A stretch of DNA of 64,000 bases from Salinarimonas sp046292825 (lineage in GTDB: Bacteria > Pseudomonadota > Alphaproteobacteria > Rhizobiales > Beijerinckiaceae): contig NZ_JBKBQG010000014.1 in NCBI RefSeq assembly GCF_046292825.1, positions 1-64,000 of the forward strand, written 5' to 3'. The first letter of the stretch is position 1; each line of letters starts with the position of its first letter. A program made the translations under genes and the position numbers. The notes beneath the pieces are model-generated. The model searched no databases. It saw nothing but the letters and a program-made list of their open reading frames with translations, and was not told where the DNA came from. This document shows, in pieces, positions 19,635 through 27,454 of the stretch.

Positions 19635-19892
19635 TCACTCCTCGACGCCGAATTCGCGATCGAGCGCGTTCATGCGCCACGCGTAGAAGAAGATCAGCAA
19701 CAGGAATACGATGATCGATCCCTGCTGCGCGAACCAGAAGCCGAGGTCCGTGCCGCCGAACTGGATGCCCGACAGGAGCGGGCGGAACAGGATCGAGAAG
19801 CCGAAGGTCACGACGGCCCAGACGATCATGCAGTTTCGGACGAGGCTCAGATTGGCCTTCCAGTATTGTTGGTCTCTCTCGTTTTGGTCCAT
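19635..19892 (-). CDS. DUF4212 sodium:solute symporter small subunit
   Basis: 85 residues from the ATG at 19892. Two membrane helices (about 19-37 and 50-72) after a charged N-terminus with DQQYWKANLSLVRNCMIVW. This is the DUF4212 family, nearly always encoded directly before an SSS symporter, here with a 10-bp gap. It is thought to be a small subunit, analogous to YjcH beside ActP. A longer frame upstream has no membrane or conserved character, so it is left out. First gene of the symporter cluster. Confidence 0.9.
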   Translation of the reverse strand: MDQNERDQQYWKANLSLVRNCMIVWAVVTFGFSILFRPLLSGIQFGGTDLGFWFAQQGSIIVFLLLIFFYAWRMNALDREFGVEE

Positions 19893-20085
19893 TGGCGCCC
19901 ACCTTCGGGTTCGTTCGGTTCCCCCGCGCGTCGGAACGGTCCTGATCCCCGCTTCCCTTGCGTCGGAGTGCGACGAGGCGCGTGTGGACCGCAACGCGGA
20001 CGCCCGGTCGTCTTCACGATTCCGGGCGCGGCGACACTATCTCCACGGCAGAGATGTTGATAAGGCAGACGTTCGGCTAATAGGC

Positions 20086-20114
20086 ATGCTACGAATGTGA
20101 ATATTGCGACGCAA
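20086..20114 (-). promoter_or_regulatory. Putative promoter of the symporter cluster
   Basis: On the minus strand, TTGCGT (20109-20114) and TAGCAT (20086-20091) are 17 bp apart in a noticeably AT-richer patch upstream of the DUF4212 gene. The -35 core TTG and the -10 ends fit a housekeeping sigma factor. This would give a leader of about 190 bases. Confidence 0.35.
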
Positions 20115-20158
20115 CAAATTCGCTTCGCACGCGCAACAATGCTGGGAAAATCTGGCGT

Positions 20159-20446
20159 TCAGCCGACGGGAACGGCCTCGATCCGCTCGATCGGGCGCGC
20201 ATGCGGCATACGAAAGAAGTAGAAACCGAACCGATTGGCCCGGCGGACCGCATCCGCGACCTGGAGCACGGCGGGGCCGAAGGCGAGATCCGCCTCTCCC
20301 CAATATTGCCAAGCATCGCCGATGAAATGCGGCACCGGTCGGTCGAGCGGGACCGCGCAGGCGAGGTCGGAATCGCGTCTGCGGAAGACGTTGAACACCT
20401 GGCCGGTGGCCAGCGCCGTTCGCGCGTCGAAGATCTGCGCGTTCAT
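20159..20446 (-). CDS. Small hypothetical protein
   Basis: 95 residues from the ATG at 20446, where GGGGAGCG lies just upstream. No signal peptide or membrane helix. It is rich in aromatic residues (FIGDAWQYWGEADLAFG, RFGFYFFRMP). I do not recognise the family. It is the only gene between the symporter cluster and the acyl-CoA dehydrogenase and is followed by the AT-rich leader of the DUF4212 gene. Codon use looks like that of neighbouring genes, so it is probably real. Confidence 0.6.
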   Translation of the reverse strand: MNAQIFDARTALATGQVFNVFRRRDSDLACAVPLDRPVPHFIGDAWQYWGEADLAFGPAVLQVADAVRRANRFGFYFFRMPHARPIERIEAVPVG

Positions 20447-20818
20447 GCTCGCTCCCCTTCGTCGACTTTTCGCCGACCCTTCGTGCCCTTCGATCTCGCA
20501 GCGCCGTCCGCGCGTCACCCGCGAGGACCGACCGATTCCGCACCGGCCGGAGGCCGCGCGTGCGACGAGATCGTGTAAGCTTGACTATAACCGAACGCCC
20601 GTCATCACGGGATACGTAGAACAATTACCTGATATTTTCTTTTGTTATGCACACGCATCGCCTTGCGACTATTGAAGCACGGCCATCCGCGGGGCTCAAC
20701 GTATTCCTCTGCATACAGCCAATCCGCCCTGCGCGGACGCGCCGCCCTCCTCCGCCGACGAGCCCTTGCGATCGGCGGTCGAATGGTTAGCACTGCCCCG
20801 AGAGAGGAGCGCTCCGCC
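20447..20818. other. 372-bp divergent intergenic region
   Basis: Between two divergent genes. The part 20570-20720 is clearly less GC-rich than its surroundings, as expected for promoters. It contains CCCGT-CATC-ACGGG (20598-20611), a possible operator or small hairpin, and a TATAGT box on the minus strand (20583-20588). I see no gene or RNA here. Confidence 0.5.
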
Positions 20819-21985
20819 ATGTCCATCGCGACGCACGAGGTCGATCATCCCGAAATCCGCGAGGCCGTCGCCCGCCTGTGCGCCGACTTTCCCGACGAAT
20901 ATTGGCGCGAGCGCGACCGCGCGGGCGCCTATCCGACGGAATTCGTGGCGGCGCTGACGCAGGCCGGCTACCTCGCCGCTCTGATTCCGGAGGAATACGG
21001 CGGGGCCGGCCTGCCGCTCTCGGCGGCGGCCGCGATCCTCGAGGAGATCCAGCGCTCGGGCGGCAACGGCGCGGCCTGCCACGCGCAGATGTTCGTGATG
21101 GGCACGCTCCTGCGCCACGGCTCGGAGCAGCAGAAGCGCCGCTTCCTCCCCGAGATCGCCGCGGGGCGCCTGCGCCTCCAGGCCTTCGGCGTCACCGAGC
21201 CGACGTCGGGCACCGACACGACGGCGCTCAAGACGGTCGCGCGGCGCGAGGGCGACGAATACGTGATCAACGGCCAGAAGATCTGGACGAGCCGGGCCGA
21301 GCATTCCGACCTCATGCTGCTTCTCGCCCGCACCACCCCGCGCGAGGCGGTGGCGAAGCGCACCGACGGGCTCTCGGTCTTCCTCGTCGACATGCGCGCG
21401 GCGCTCGGGCGGGGGCTGACCATCCGCCCGATCCGCACGATGATGAACCACGCCACGACCGAGATCTTCATGGACGATCTGCGCGTGCCGGCGGACAACC
21501 TGGTCGGCGAGGAGGGGCGCGGCTTCCGCTACATCCTGTCGGGCATGAACGCCGAGCGCATCCTGATCGCGGCCGAATGCGTGGGCGACGCCAAATGGCT
21601 TCTCGCGCGGGCCACGCGCTACGCCAAGGAGCGCGTCGTCTTCGGGCGGCCGATCGGCCAGAATCAGGGCATCCAGTTCCCGATCGCCAAGGCCTATGCC
21701 CAGATGCGCGCGGCCGAGCTGATGGTGCGCGAGGCCGCGCGCCTCTACGAGGCGGGCGCGCCCTGCGGCCCGGAGGCGAACATGGCCAAGATGCTCGCCG
21801 CCGACGCCTCCTTCGAGGCGGCGAACGTCTGCGTGCAGACGCATGGCGGCTTCGGCTTCGCGGAGGAATACGACGTCGAGCGCAAGTTTCGCGAGACGCG
21901 CCTCTACCAGGTCGCGCCGATCTCGACGAACCTGATCCTCGCCCACCTCGCCGAGCACGTGCTCGGCCTGCCGCGCTCCTATTGA
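20819..21985 (+). CDS. Acyl-CoA dehydrogenase
   Basis: 388 residues. Flavin enzyme that makes the alpha,beta double bond in an acyl-CoA, passing electrons to ETF. The three-part fold is clear: an N-terminal helical domain, a middle beta domain with the FAD/substrate strand AFGVTEPTSGTDTTALKT (122-139) and WTSRAEHSD, and a C-terminal helical domain. The usual C-terminal catalytic YEGT-type Glu is replaced by YQVAPIST. A Glu at 246 in NAERILIA aligns with the isovaleryl-CoA dehydrogenase base, so it may use that position. The chosen ATG follows GAGCGC; a longer frame upstream lacks family sequence. Monocistronic; converges on the next gene with a 13-bp gap. Confidence 0.9.
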   Translation: MSIATHEVDHPEIREAVARLCADFPDEYWRERDRAGAYPTEFVAALTQAGYLAALIPEEYGGAGLPLSAAAAILEEIQRSGGNGAACHAQMFVMGTLLRHGSEQQKRRFLPEIAAGRLRLQAFGVTEPTSGTDTTALKTVARREGDEYVINGQKIWTSRAEHSDLMLLLARTTPREAVAKRTDGLSVFLVDMRAALGRGLTIRPIRTMMNHATTEIFMDDLRVPADNLVGEEGRGFRYILSGMNAERILIAAECVGDAKWLLARATRYAKERVVFGRPIGQNQGIQFPIAKAYAQMRAAELMVREAARLYEAGAPCGPEANMAKMLAADASFEAANVCVQTHGGFGFAEEYDVERKFRETRLYQVAPISTNLILAHLAEHVLGLPRSY

Positions 21986-21998
21986 GGCGTGCGCCGCC

Positions 21999-23015
21999 TC
22001 ACGCCGCCTCGTCTTCCTCGAGGCGGCGCTTCTCGAACTGACCGAGCTTGCGGAAGCGGCGCAGATAAGCGGGCACGATCGCCTCGACGGCGGTGGGCGT
22101 GATGCCGAGCCCCTCGAGCGTGCGCCCCTCCGCCTTCGCCGCCTCGGAGACGACGTTGTCGGTCGCGAGCATCGCGAGCTGGTCGCGCGTGAGCACGAGC
22201 GATTTGGGGAAGAGGCCGAAGGAGAAGCGGTCGAGCGTCTCCGTCACGGTCGCCTGCAGGCGCGCCAAGCCGTCGGGCATCGCGAGGATCGGACGCTCCC
22301 GCTCGGTATAGCGCAGGACGATCTCGACGATCTCGCGGAAGGTGTAGATCTCCGGCCCGCCGAGCTCGTAGACGCGCCCGCCCGGCACGTCCCCGTCGAT
22401 CGCGCGGCCGATCGCCTCCGCGACGTCCATCACCCAGACCGGCTGGAAGCGCGTCTGCGCGGCGGCGATCGGCATCACCGGCAGGGCGCGCGCGAGGCCG
22501 CCGAAGCGGTTGAAGAAGCCGTCGCCGGGGCCGAACACGATCGAGGGGCGAAACACGACGGCGTCCGGGCAGGCCTCGCGCACGCGGCGCTCGCCCTCGG
22601 CCTTGGAGCGCCCGTAGAGCGCCGGCGAATCGGGATCGGCGCCGATGGCCGAGACGTGGACGAGCGGGATGCCGGCGTCCCGCGCCGCCTGCGCGACGAG
22701 CCCCGCGCCCTCCGCCTGCACGGCGTCGAAGCGCTGCTTGCCGCCCTCCTGGAGGATGCCGACGAGGTTGATCGCCGCGTCGGAGCGCTCGAGCGCCGCC
22801 GAAATCGATTCGGGGAAGCGCAGATTGGCCTGGACCGCGTTGATCTGGCCGACGGTGCCGAGCGGCTGCAGGTGATAGGCGAGATCGGGCCGCCGCACCG
22901 CCGCCCGCACCCGGTAGCCGCGCCGGGCGAGAACCTGGGCGACATGGCGGCCGAGGAACCCGGAACCGCCGAACACCGTGATCAGCTTCGCCTGTGGCCA
23001 GCCCGACGCCTGCAT
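21999..23015 (-). CDS. NDUFA9-like NAD(P)-binding epimerase-fold protein
   Basis: 338 residues. Atypical short-chain dehydrogenase/epimerase fold: the NAD(P) loop GGSGFLGRHVAQVLARRG is near the N-terminus, followed by VGILQEGGKQRFDAVQAEG and HVSAIGADPDS, typical of the complex I NDUFA9 subunit family. Alphaproteobacterial members are thought to link to complex I or quinone metabolism, without firm proof. I start at the ATG at 23015 because GAGG lies 8 bases upstream; ATG codons at 23021 and 23045 are alternatives. A Rhizobiales-style palindrome lies upstream at 23090-23112. Confidence 0.88.
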   Translation of the reverse strand: MQASGWPQAKLITVFGGSGFLGRHVAQVLARRGYRVRAAVRRPDLAYHLQPLGTVGQINAVQANLRFPESISAALERSDAAINLVGILQEGGKQRFDAVQAEGAGLVAQAARDAGIPLVHVSAIGADPDSPALYGRSKAEGERRVREACPDAVVFRPSIVFGPGDGFFNRFGGLARALPVMPIAAAQTRFQPVWVMDVAEAIGRAIDGDVPGGRVYELGGPEIYTFREIVEIVLRYTERERPILAMPDGLARLQATVTETLDRFSFGLFPKSLVLTRDQLAMLATDNVVSEAAKAEGRTLEGLGITPTAVEAIVPAYLRRFRKLGQFEKRRLEEDEAA

Positions 23016-23089
23016 CGTCATCACCCTCGAAAGAAACGCGCGCATGACCGGGCACCGTCCGAGGCGCCCCGGTCGCGGCGTATCTAGAG

Positions 23090-23112
23090 CATTTCCGCGC
23101 GAAACGGAAATG
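23090..23112. repeat. Short intergenic palindrome
   Basis: CATTTCCG (23090-23097) pairs with CGGAAATG (23105-23112) over a 7-base loop, preceded by TCTAGAG. This resembles the short TCTAGAGCATTT... palindromes scattered in many Rhizobiales genomes. Function unknown. Confidence 0.6.
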
Positions 23113-23147
23113 GCGTCGGGGACGCGCGCGCCTCGAACGGTGCGACG

Positions 23148-23525
23148 TCAATCCCGAGGCGGAATGCGCGGCACGCCGTGGCGCCCGCGCACGCGGACCG
23201 GGACGAGCGACACCGCGCGCCGTGCCCGCTCGTCGCGACCGCCGCCGCCGCCCGAGCCGCCCGAGCCGCCGCCCGAAGCGTCGTCGTCCTCCCACGGCAG
23301 CAGCATGACGGCGGTCGCGATCGCCGCGCCGCCGCAGGTCACCGCGAGGCCCATCGCGAGCATCACGATGGCGACGAAACCGTTGTCCTGGGTCGCCGCG
23401 AGCGTTCCGACGTCGCGGAAATCCACCGCCACGAGCACGGCCGCGATCGCGAGCCCGAAACCGACACCCAGGAGCCCGTTCACCACGAAGAGCCGGATCA
23501 GCGGCTCATGCCACAAGGAGCGCAT
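23148..23525 (-). CDS. Small membrane protein with glycine-rich tail
   Basis: 125 residues from the ATG at 23525, preceded at 6 bases by a strong GGGAGG. Two membrane helices (about 10-33 and 46-70), then an acidic EDDDAS patch, a Gly/Ser-rich linker and a basic Arg-rich tail. I do not recognise a family. It lies between the NDUFA9-like gene and tRNA-Leu. A longer frame upstream overlaps the tRNA promoter and is unlikely. Confidence 0.65.
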   Translation of the reverse strand: MRSLWHEPLIRLFVVNGLLGVGFGLAIAAVLVAVDFRDVGTLAATQDNGFVAIVMLAMGLAVTCGGAAIATAVMLLPWEDDDASGGGSGGSGGGGGRDERARRAVSLVPVRVRGRHGVPRIPPRD

Positions 23526-23665
23526 CTGCGCCTCCCGGGTTCGAGTCATATGGGTTTCTACGCAAGCGGCCGCCCTTTGGTTCATCCCCCGGCGCGGGAA
23601 ACTTCCGGGCGGAACGCGCGCCGTCGAGCCCTGGCGAGAAAACCGACGCACGCCGAGAAAACCGA

Positions 23666-23694
23666 TTGACGCCAAGCCCGCCCCCCCTTATGAA
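23666..23694 (+). promoter_or_regulatory. Promoter of tRNA-Leu
   Basis: TTGACG (23666-23671) and TATGAA (23689-23694) are exactly 17 bp apart and end 19 bases before the tRNA. A near-consensus housekeeping promoter. Confidence 0.65.
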
Positions 23695-23713
23695 CCCTCC
23701 ACCGCGCGAGCGG

Positions 23714-23798
23714 GCCCAGGTGGCGGAATTGGTAGACGCGCTGGTTTCAGGTACCAGTGGTGCAAGCCGTGGAGGTTCGAGTCCTCTCCTGGGCACCA
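23714..23798 (+). tRNA. tRNA-Leu (anticodon CAG)
   Basis: 85 bases with encoded CCA. Acceptor GCCCAGG pairs with CCTGGGC. The anticodon stem CTGGT/ACCAG holds loop TTCAGGT with anticodon CAG. A long variable arm, as in class II tRNAs, precedes the T arm GAGG-TTCGAGT-CCTC. It decodes CUG, the main Leu codon in such GC-rich DNA. A hairpin AACGCTTC/GAAGCGTT follows at 23799-23817. Confidence 0.97.
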
Positions 23799-23817
23799 AC
23801 GCTTCGAGGAAGCGTTG
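23799..23817 (+). terminator. Hairpin after tRNA-Leu
   Basis: AACGCTTC and GAAGCGTT form an 8-bp perfect stem with a 3-base loop directly after the CCA end. There is no T-run, so it may be a processing or termination signal. Confidence 0.45.
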
Positions 23818-23961
23818 AGCCGCAAGTATTCCAGGCAGAGCAAGGTGATGAGGCCGACCCGGTGGTACAGACGGGCGGTCCATCGTCGTGGTGAATCGAC
23901 CAGGTCGAGAGCGAGACCCCGAGCCGCTCTCGCGTACTATGCTGCGCCAACGGGGGTGCAC

Positions 23962-24222
23962 ATGTTTGTTCGGCTGGGACTCATCGTTGCGTGGCTGATG
24001 CTGATCTTCGGCGTTCTGAGGCTCGGAACAGGGCTGTTCGTTGCGAGCTACGACGACCCTGCCGCGAGAGCCGCAGCGGCGGTCCAGTATTTGGGAACCG
24101 ACTCCTCCGGTCAGTCCATCGACAAAGCCATCATCACCATCATCTTGGCCATCGCGCTGGGCGTACTCGTTGAAATCGGACAGGCCGCAACCGGGAAGCG
24201 GCAACGGGCCGACAAGAACTGA
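23962..24222 (+). CDS. Small hypothetical membrane protein
   Basis: 86 residues from the ATG at 23962. Two hydrophobic helices (about 3-27 and 57-75) are joined by a polar segment with SYDDPAARAAAAVQYLG. No known family. Base composition around it is less GC-rich than in neighbouring genes, which fits a recent arrival or a fast-evolving gene. No good ribosome site is visible (GGGGGTGCAC upstream is weak), so the start is uncertain. Confidence 0.5.
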   Translation: MFVRLGLIVAWLMLIFGVLRLGTGLFVASYDDPAARAAAAVQYLGTDSSGQSIDKAIITIILAIALGVLVEIGQAATGKRQRADKN

Positions 24223-24551
24223 TGGGATGGCCGGGCGAGGCGCCTGTCGAACCCCAGCTCCTTCAGTACCCGGTCAAGGGGATGATCGACGTTTCTTCGG
24301 TGATCGGATCGGGCCGGTGCGCCCACGCGAAAAGCCGGCTGCAGCGCCCGACGCGGATGGCCCGCCGGCAGGCCGCTCCTGTGCAGCGCACTGGTCGGTT
24401 CCGGCCTACACTCCCCGCATGTCCTATACTGTAATCCCTGCCCAGCAACCCTCCCCCTACCCCAGCGCAAACTCGGCTGTCGGAACACACTTCCCGAAGC
24501 GTCGTTCACCCGTCCAGCAAACACGGGTGAACAGACGGAAAGGAAGTACCG
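24223..24551. other. 329-bp intergenic region before the SH3 gene
   Basis: No convincing gene. It is less GC-rich than the flanks and holds a TATACT box near 24424-24429, but without a matching -35. A Shine-Dalgarno-like AAAGGAAG lies just before the SH3 gene. The short frames on both strands have no protein-like features. Confidence 0.4.
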
Positions 24552-25184
24552 ATGCGATATGCTTCGATGATCGCGGCCGGTGCGCTCGCGCTCGGCATGG
24601 CGATGCCTGGCGGCGTCGCGAATGCGCAGGAAGTGCTGACCACCGCCGACGTGAACCTGCGCGAGGGCCCCGGCACGCGCTTCGACGTCATCCGGTCGAT
24701 CCCCAACGAGGGGCGGCTCGATTCGGTCTATGGCTGCCTGCCCGATCGCGATTGGTGCGAGGTGCAGTATCGCGGCGCGCGCGGCTGGGTCTTCGCCGAT
24801 TACCTGCAGGTCACGCAGGGCGGACAGCGTCTGGGCGTGATCGGCCAGGTCGGCCCCGGCATGGGCCTGCCCACCGTCGCCTTCGACGAGGAGCGCTGGC
24901 GTCAGCAATATGACGGCGTGCAGCCGCGCGCCGATCAGCGCTTCGCGCCCCAGCGCGAGGTCCCCGACGCGGTCGCCGGGACGCGCGACCGTTGGGACGA
25001 CGAGCGCTGGCGCCAGCAATATGACGGCGTGCAGCCGAACGTCGATCAGCGCTTCGCTCCGCAGCGCGGCGACGTCCCCCAGACCGGCGCCGTCGCGCGG
25101 GATCGCTGGGACGACGAGCGTTGGCGCCAGCAATATGACGGCGTGCAGCCGCGCGTCGATCAGCGCTACGAGCCCATCCGCTGA
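24552..25184 (+). CDS. Secreted SH3-domain protein with three C-terminal repeats
   Basis: 210 residues. A signal peptide (about 1-25, cleaved after VANA) precedes a bacterial SH3 domain (about 27-92) with LREGPGTRFDVI and a CLPDRDWCEV disulfide pair. The rest is three near-identical repeats of 37-38 residues built on RWRQQYDGVQPxxDQRF. Bacterial SH3 domains often bind cell-wall peptides, so a periplasmic role is likely. A paralogue with one repeat is at 26124-26624. AAAGGAAG supports the start. A strong terminator follows at 25207-25238. Confidence 0.88.
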   Translation: MRYASMIAAGALALGMAMPGGVANAQEVLTTADVNLREGPGTRFDVIRSIPNEGRLDSVYGCLPDRDWCEVQYRGARGWVFADYLQVTQGGQRLGVIGQVGPGMGLPTVAFDEERWRQQYDGVQPRADQRFAPQREVPDAVAGTRDRWDDERWRQQYDGVQPNVDQRFAPQRGDVPQTGAVARDRWDDERWRQQYDGVQPRVDQRYEPIR

Positions 25185-25206
25185 CGCGACCGAGATCCTC
25201 GACCCG

Positions 25207-25238
25207 AGCCCCCGATGCACCCGCATCGGGGGCTTTTT
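25207..25238 (+). terminator. Rho-independent terminator after the SH3 gene
   Basis: AGCCCCCGATGC (25207-25218) and GCATCGGGGGCT (25223-25234) form a perfect 12-bp stem with a 4-base loop, followed by a run of five T. Confidence 0.9.
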
Positions 25239-25345
25239 CGTGCCGACACTCCGGCGCAGGGGCGCTCATACACACGAAACGGCCCGGGAATCGCGCAGGT
25301 CGGCCGTGATAGGCTCGCCCCCACTTGTTGGATCGGAAGGGAACC

Positions 25346-26041
25346 ATGGATCTGCCCGCCCGCCGCCTCCCGCTCGCCCACGCGCCCGTGATCGATCCGG
25401 CGCGGCCGCGCTCCGCCGGCCCCCTCGTCGCCGACGCCCTCGCCGCCTGCCGCGCCGAGGCGGTTCCCCTCGCCTACGATCCGCTCCAGCACGGCTGGAT
25501 CCCGCTCGCCTGCGCGGACGATCTCGCGACCTGCGCCGCCGAGGGCGACATCCTCCTGCGGCCCTGGCGGCTCGACGATCTGCCCACCTTCGTGGCGCTC
25601 CTCGACGATCCGCGCGTGTGGCGCCACCTCCCCGAGACCTATCCCGCGCCGCTCACGGAAGCGATCGCGCGCGACCTGATCGAGATCGCGCGCGAGGGGA
25701 CGCATCACGAGGTCCGCGCGATCGTGGTCGAGGGCGCGCCCGTCGGCCAGGTCCGCCTCGCCTTCGATCCGGACGAGGGGCGCAGGCGCGCGGAGATCGG
25801 CTATTGGCTCGGCGCGTCGCATTGGGGTCAAGGGATCGCGGGCGACGCGGTCGCGCTCGCCACGCGCCACGCCTTCGCCGCGCATGGCGAACTCGCGACG
25901 CTCTTCGCGATCGTCCACGCCGACAATCACGCCTCGCTGAAGGTGCTCGAGAAGGCGGGCTATGCGCGAGCGGGGACGGCGCCGCGCGGGGGCGACCGGC
26001 TCGTCCTGGAGATCGCCCGGGACGGCGTCCGCACGTCGTAG
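25346..26041 (+). CDS. GNAT family N-acetyltransferase (RimJ/RimL-like)
   Basis: 231 residues from the ATG at 25346, with GGAAGG 6 bases upstream. About 65 N-terminal residues of unknown role precede the GNAT domain: LRPWRLDDLPTFVALLDDPRVWRHLP, then RRAEIGYWLGASHWGQGIAGDAVALATRHAF (acetyl-CoA loop) and NHASLKVLEKAGY. This matches the Acetyltransf_3/RimJ type, which acetylates protein N-termini or small amines. Substrate unknown. It lies between the two SH3 paralogues and has its own terminator. Confidence 0.88.
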   Translation: MDLPARRLPLAHAPVIDPARPRSAGPLVADALAACRAEAVPLAYDPLQHGWIPLACADDLATCAAEGDILLRPWRLDDLPTFVALLDDPRVWRHLPETYPAPLTEAIARDLIEIAREGTHHEVRAIVVEGAPVGQVRLAFDPDEGRRRAEIGYWLGASHWGQGIAGDAVALATRHAFAAHGELATLFAIVHADNHASLKVLEKAGYARAGTAPRGGDRLVLEIARDGVRTS

Positions 26042-26046
26042 GGCAT

Positions 26047-26079
26047 GACGAAGCCGCCGGTCGCGGCGGCTTCGTCTTT
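26047..26079 (+). terminator. Terminator between convergent GNAT and SH3 genes
   Basis: GACGAAGCCGCC (26047-26058) pairs with GGCGGCTTCGTC (26065-26076) over a 6-base loop, followed by a short T-run. On the minus strand it can also serve the SH3 gene. Confidence 0.75.
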
Positions 26080-26123
26080 CCGCGACGCCCCCGACGCGTC
26101 GGTCGAGGGCGCGGCGCGGGCGC

Positions 26124-26624
26124 TCAACGCTGCCATTGCTGCTGCTGGGGCTGACCCTGCCAGCCGGGCTGCTGCCCGGCCGGGACGCCGGGGATCGCGC
26201 CCGTGGCACCCGGCACGTTCGTGCCGAGCTGATAGCGCTGATCGAATTGCGGCTGGACGCCCTCGTAGCGCTGCTCCCAGCGCTGGCGGTCCGCCTCCTC
26301 GAAGCGCGCCGTCGGCAGGCCCATGCCGGGGCCGACCTGGCCGATGGGTCCGAGGCGGCGGTCGTCCCCCATCACCTCGAGATAATCGGCGAAGACCCAG
26401 CCGCGGGCGCCGCGGAACTGGACCTCGCACCAATCGCGATCGGGCAGGCAGCCGAAGACGGCGTCGAGCCGCTGGTCGCCGGGAACCGTCGTGATCACGG
26501 AAAAGCGCGTGCCGGGGCCCTCGCGCAGGTTCAGATCGGTCGTCGCGATCACCTGCTGGGCGTTGGCGGGCATGGCCATGGCGAGCGCGACGGCTCCGGC
26601 CGCGAGGACGGGAGTGGCTCTCAT
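26124..26624 (-). CDS. Secreted SH3-domain protein, paralogue with one repeat
   Basis: 166 residues. A signal peptide (about 1-22, cleaved after ANA) precedes an SH3 domain (24-90) very like that of the gene at 24552, including CLPDRDWCEVQFRGARGWVFADYL. A single copy of the repeat (RQRWEQRYEGVQPQFDQRY) is followed by a Pro/Gly/Gln-rich tail ending in a QQQQ run. Probably periplasmic. The two paralogues point toward each other around the GNAT gene, as after an inverted duplication. Confidence 0.85.
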   Translation of the reverse strand: MRATPVLAAGAVALAMAMPANAQQVIATTDLNLREGPGTRFSVITTVPGDQRLDAVFGCLPDRDWCEVQFRGARGWVFADYLEVMGDDRRLGPIGQVGPGMGLPTARFEEADRQRWEQRYEGVQPQFDQRYQLGTNVPGATGAIPGVPAGQQPGWQGQPQQQQWQR

Positions 26625-26738
26625 GGTCTCGTTCCTCCATCGCTGACTTCAAGCGCGTTCCGTTCGGGAACGCCCGTTGAACGACGCGCCGCGGACCGTG
26701 TTCCCACGCCCACGCTGACGAAATCGCCCCGGCCGCAT

Positions 26739-27347
26739 TCAGGACTTGCCGATGTCGGGGCGCCCGTCCGGGAGATGGTCGGTGTCCGCCGCCTCCCGCT
26801 CCGAGCCGACGCCGGGGGAGACGCCGACGCCATGCCGATAGGTCATCTCGCCGCCGAGCCAGCCGCCGACGAGCAGGAGAAGCAACACGACCCCCGAGAT
26901 CGCCACGCCGGCCGGGACGACGCCTCCCGCCGGGTCGGGATGGCGGATCAGGAAATTGGCGAGCGTGAGGAAGATCGCGACGAGATTGCCGACGCCGTGC
27001 ATCCAGGCGATGCCGAGCGTGCGCGCGCGGGAGAGGCTCATCATCTCCATGAGCCCGAGCACCGCCGCGAGCGCGCCGGTCGCGAGCCCGACGCCGAGGA
27101 GGATCATCGCCGCCCGCGCGAAGAAGGGGTCCTGCGTCATGATGAAGGCGATGTCGAAGCCGAAGGCGACGACGAGCGCGCCGATCGGCAGGGGCACGAT
27201 CATCGGGTGCAGCGGGTGGCCGCGGATCGCCGCGGCGCTGCCGGTGCCGGAGAGATAGGCGCGGTAGCGCCGGCCGTGCCGCGCGGCATCGCCGTGTCGC
27301 GGGTCGGGGCCGGCCTCGACCCTCTCTCGTCCAGGGTCCCGTGCCAT
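26739..27347 (-). CDS. DUF2231 membrane protein
   Basis: 202 residues from the ATG at 27347, with GGGAGG at 6 bases. About 45 basic N-terminal residues precede four membrane helices. The motif GHPLHPMIVPLPIGALVVAFGFDIAFI is the DUF2231 signature, with histidines that might bind heme or metal. Function is not known. The C-terminal tail is soluble and charged. It lies 106 bp downstream of the inositol monophosphatase gene, apparently as a single gene. Confidence 0.85.
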   Translation of the reverse strand: MARDPGRERVEAGPDPRHGDAARHGRRYRAYLSGTGSAAAIRGHPLHPMIVPLPIGALVVAFGFDIAFIMTQDPFFARAAMILLGVGLATGALAAVLGLMEMMSLSRARTLGIAWMHGVGNLVAIFLTLANFLIRHPDPAGGVVPAGVAISGVVLLLLLVGGWLGGEMTYRHGVGVSPGVGSEREAADTDHLPDGRPDIGKS

Positions 27348-27454
27348 TCGCGCCTCCCGCATGTGGTACCACCACGGGCGAATGCGCCGTCGGGTAGCGA
27401 GTTCCGGCGGGTCGGCGAGAATTCGCGGTGCCCGCGTGGCGGGCGAAGGGTGTT

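Noticed and set aside
23714..24551. Genomic island inserted in tRNA-Leu
   Set aside because: No integrase, no repeated tRNA 3' end further on, and flanking genes look native.
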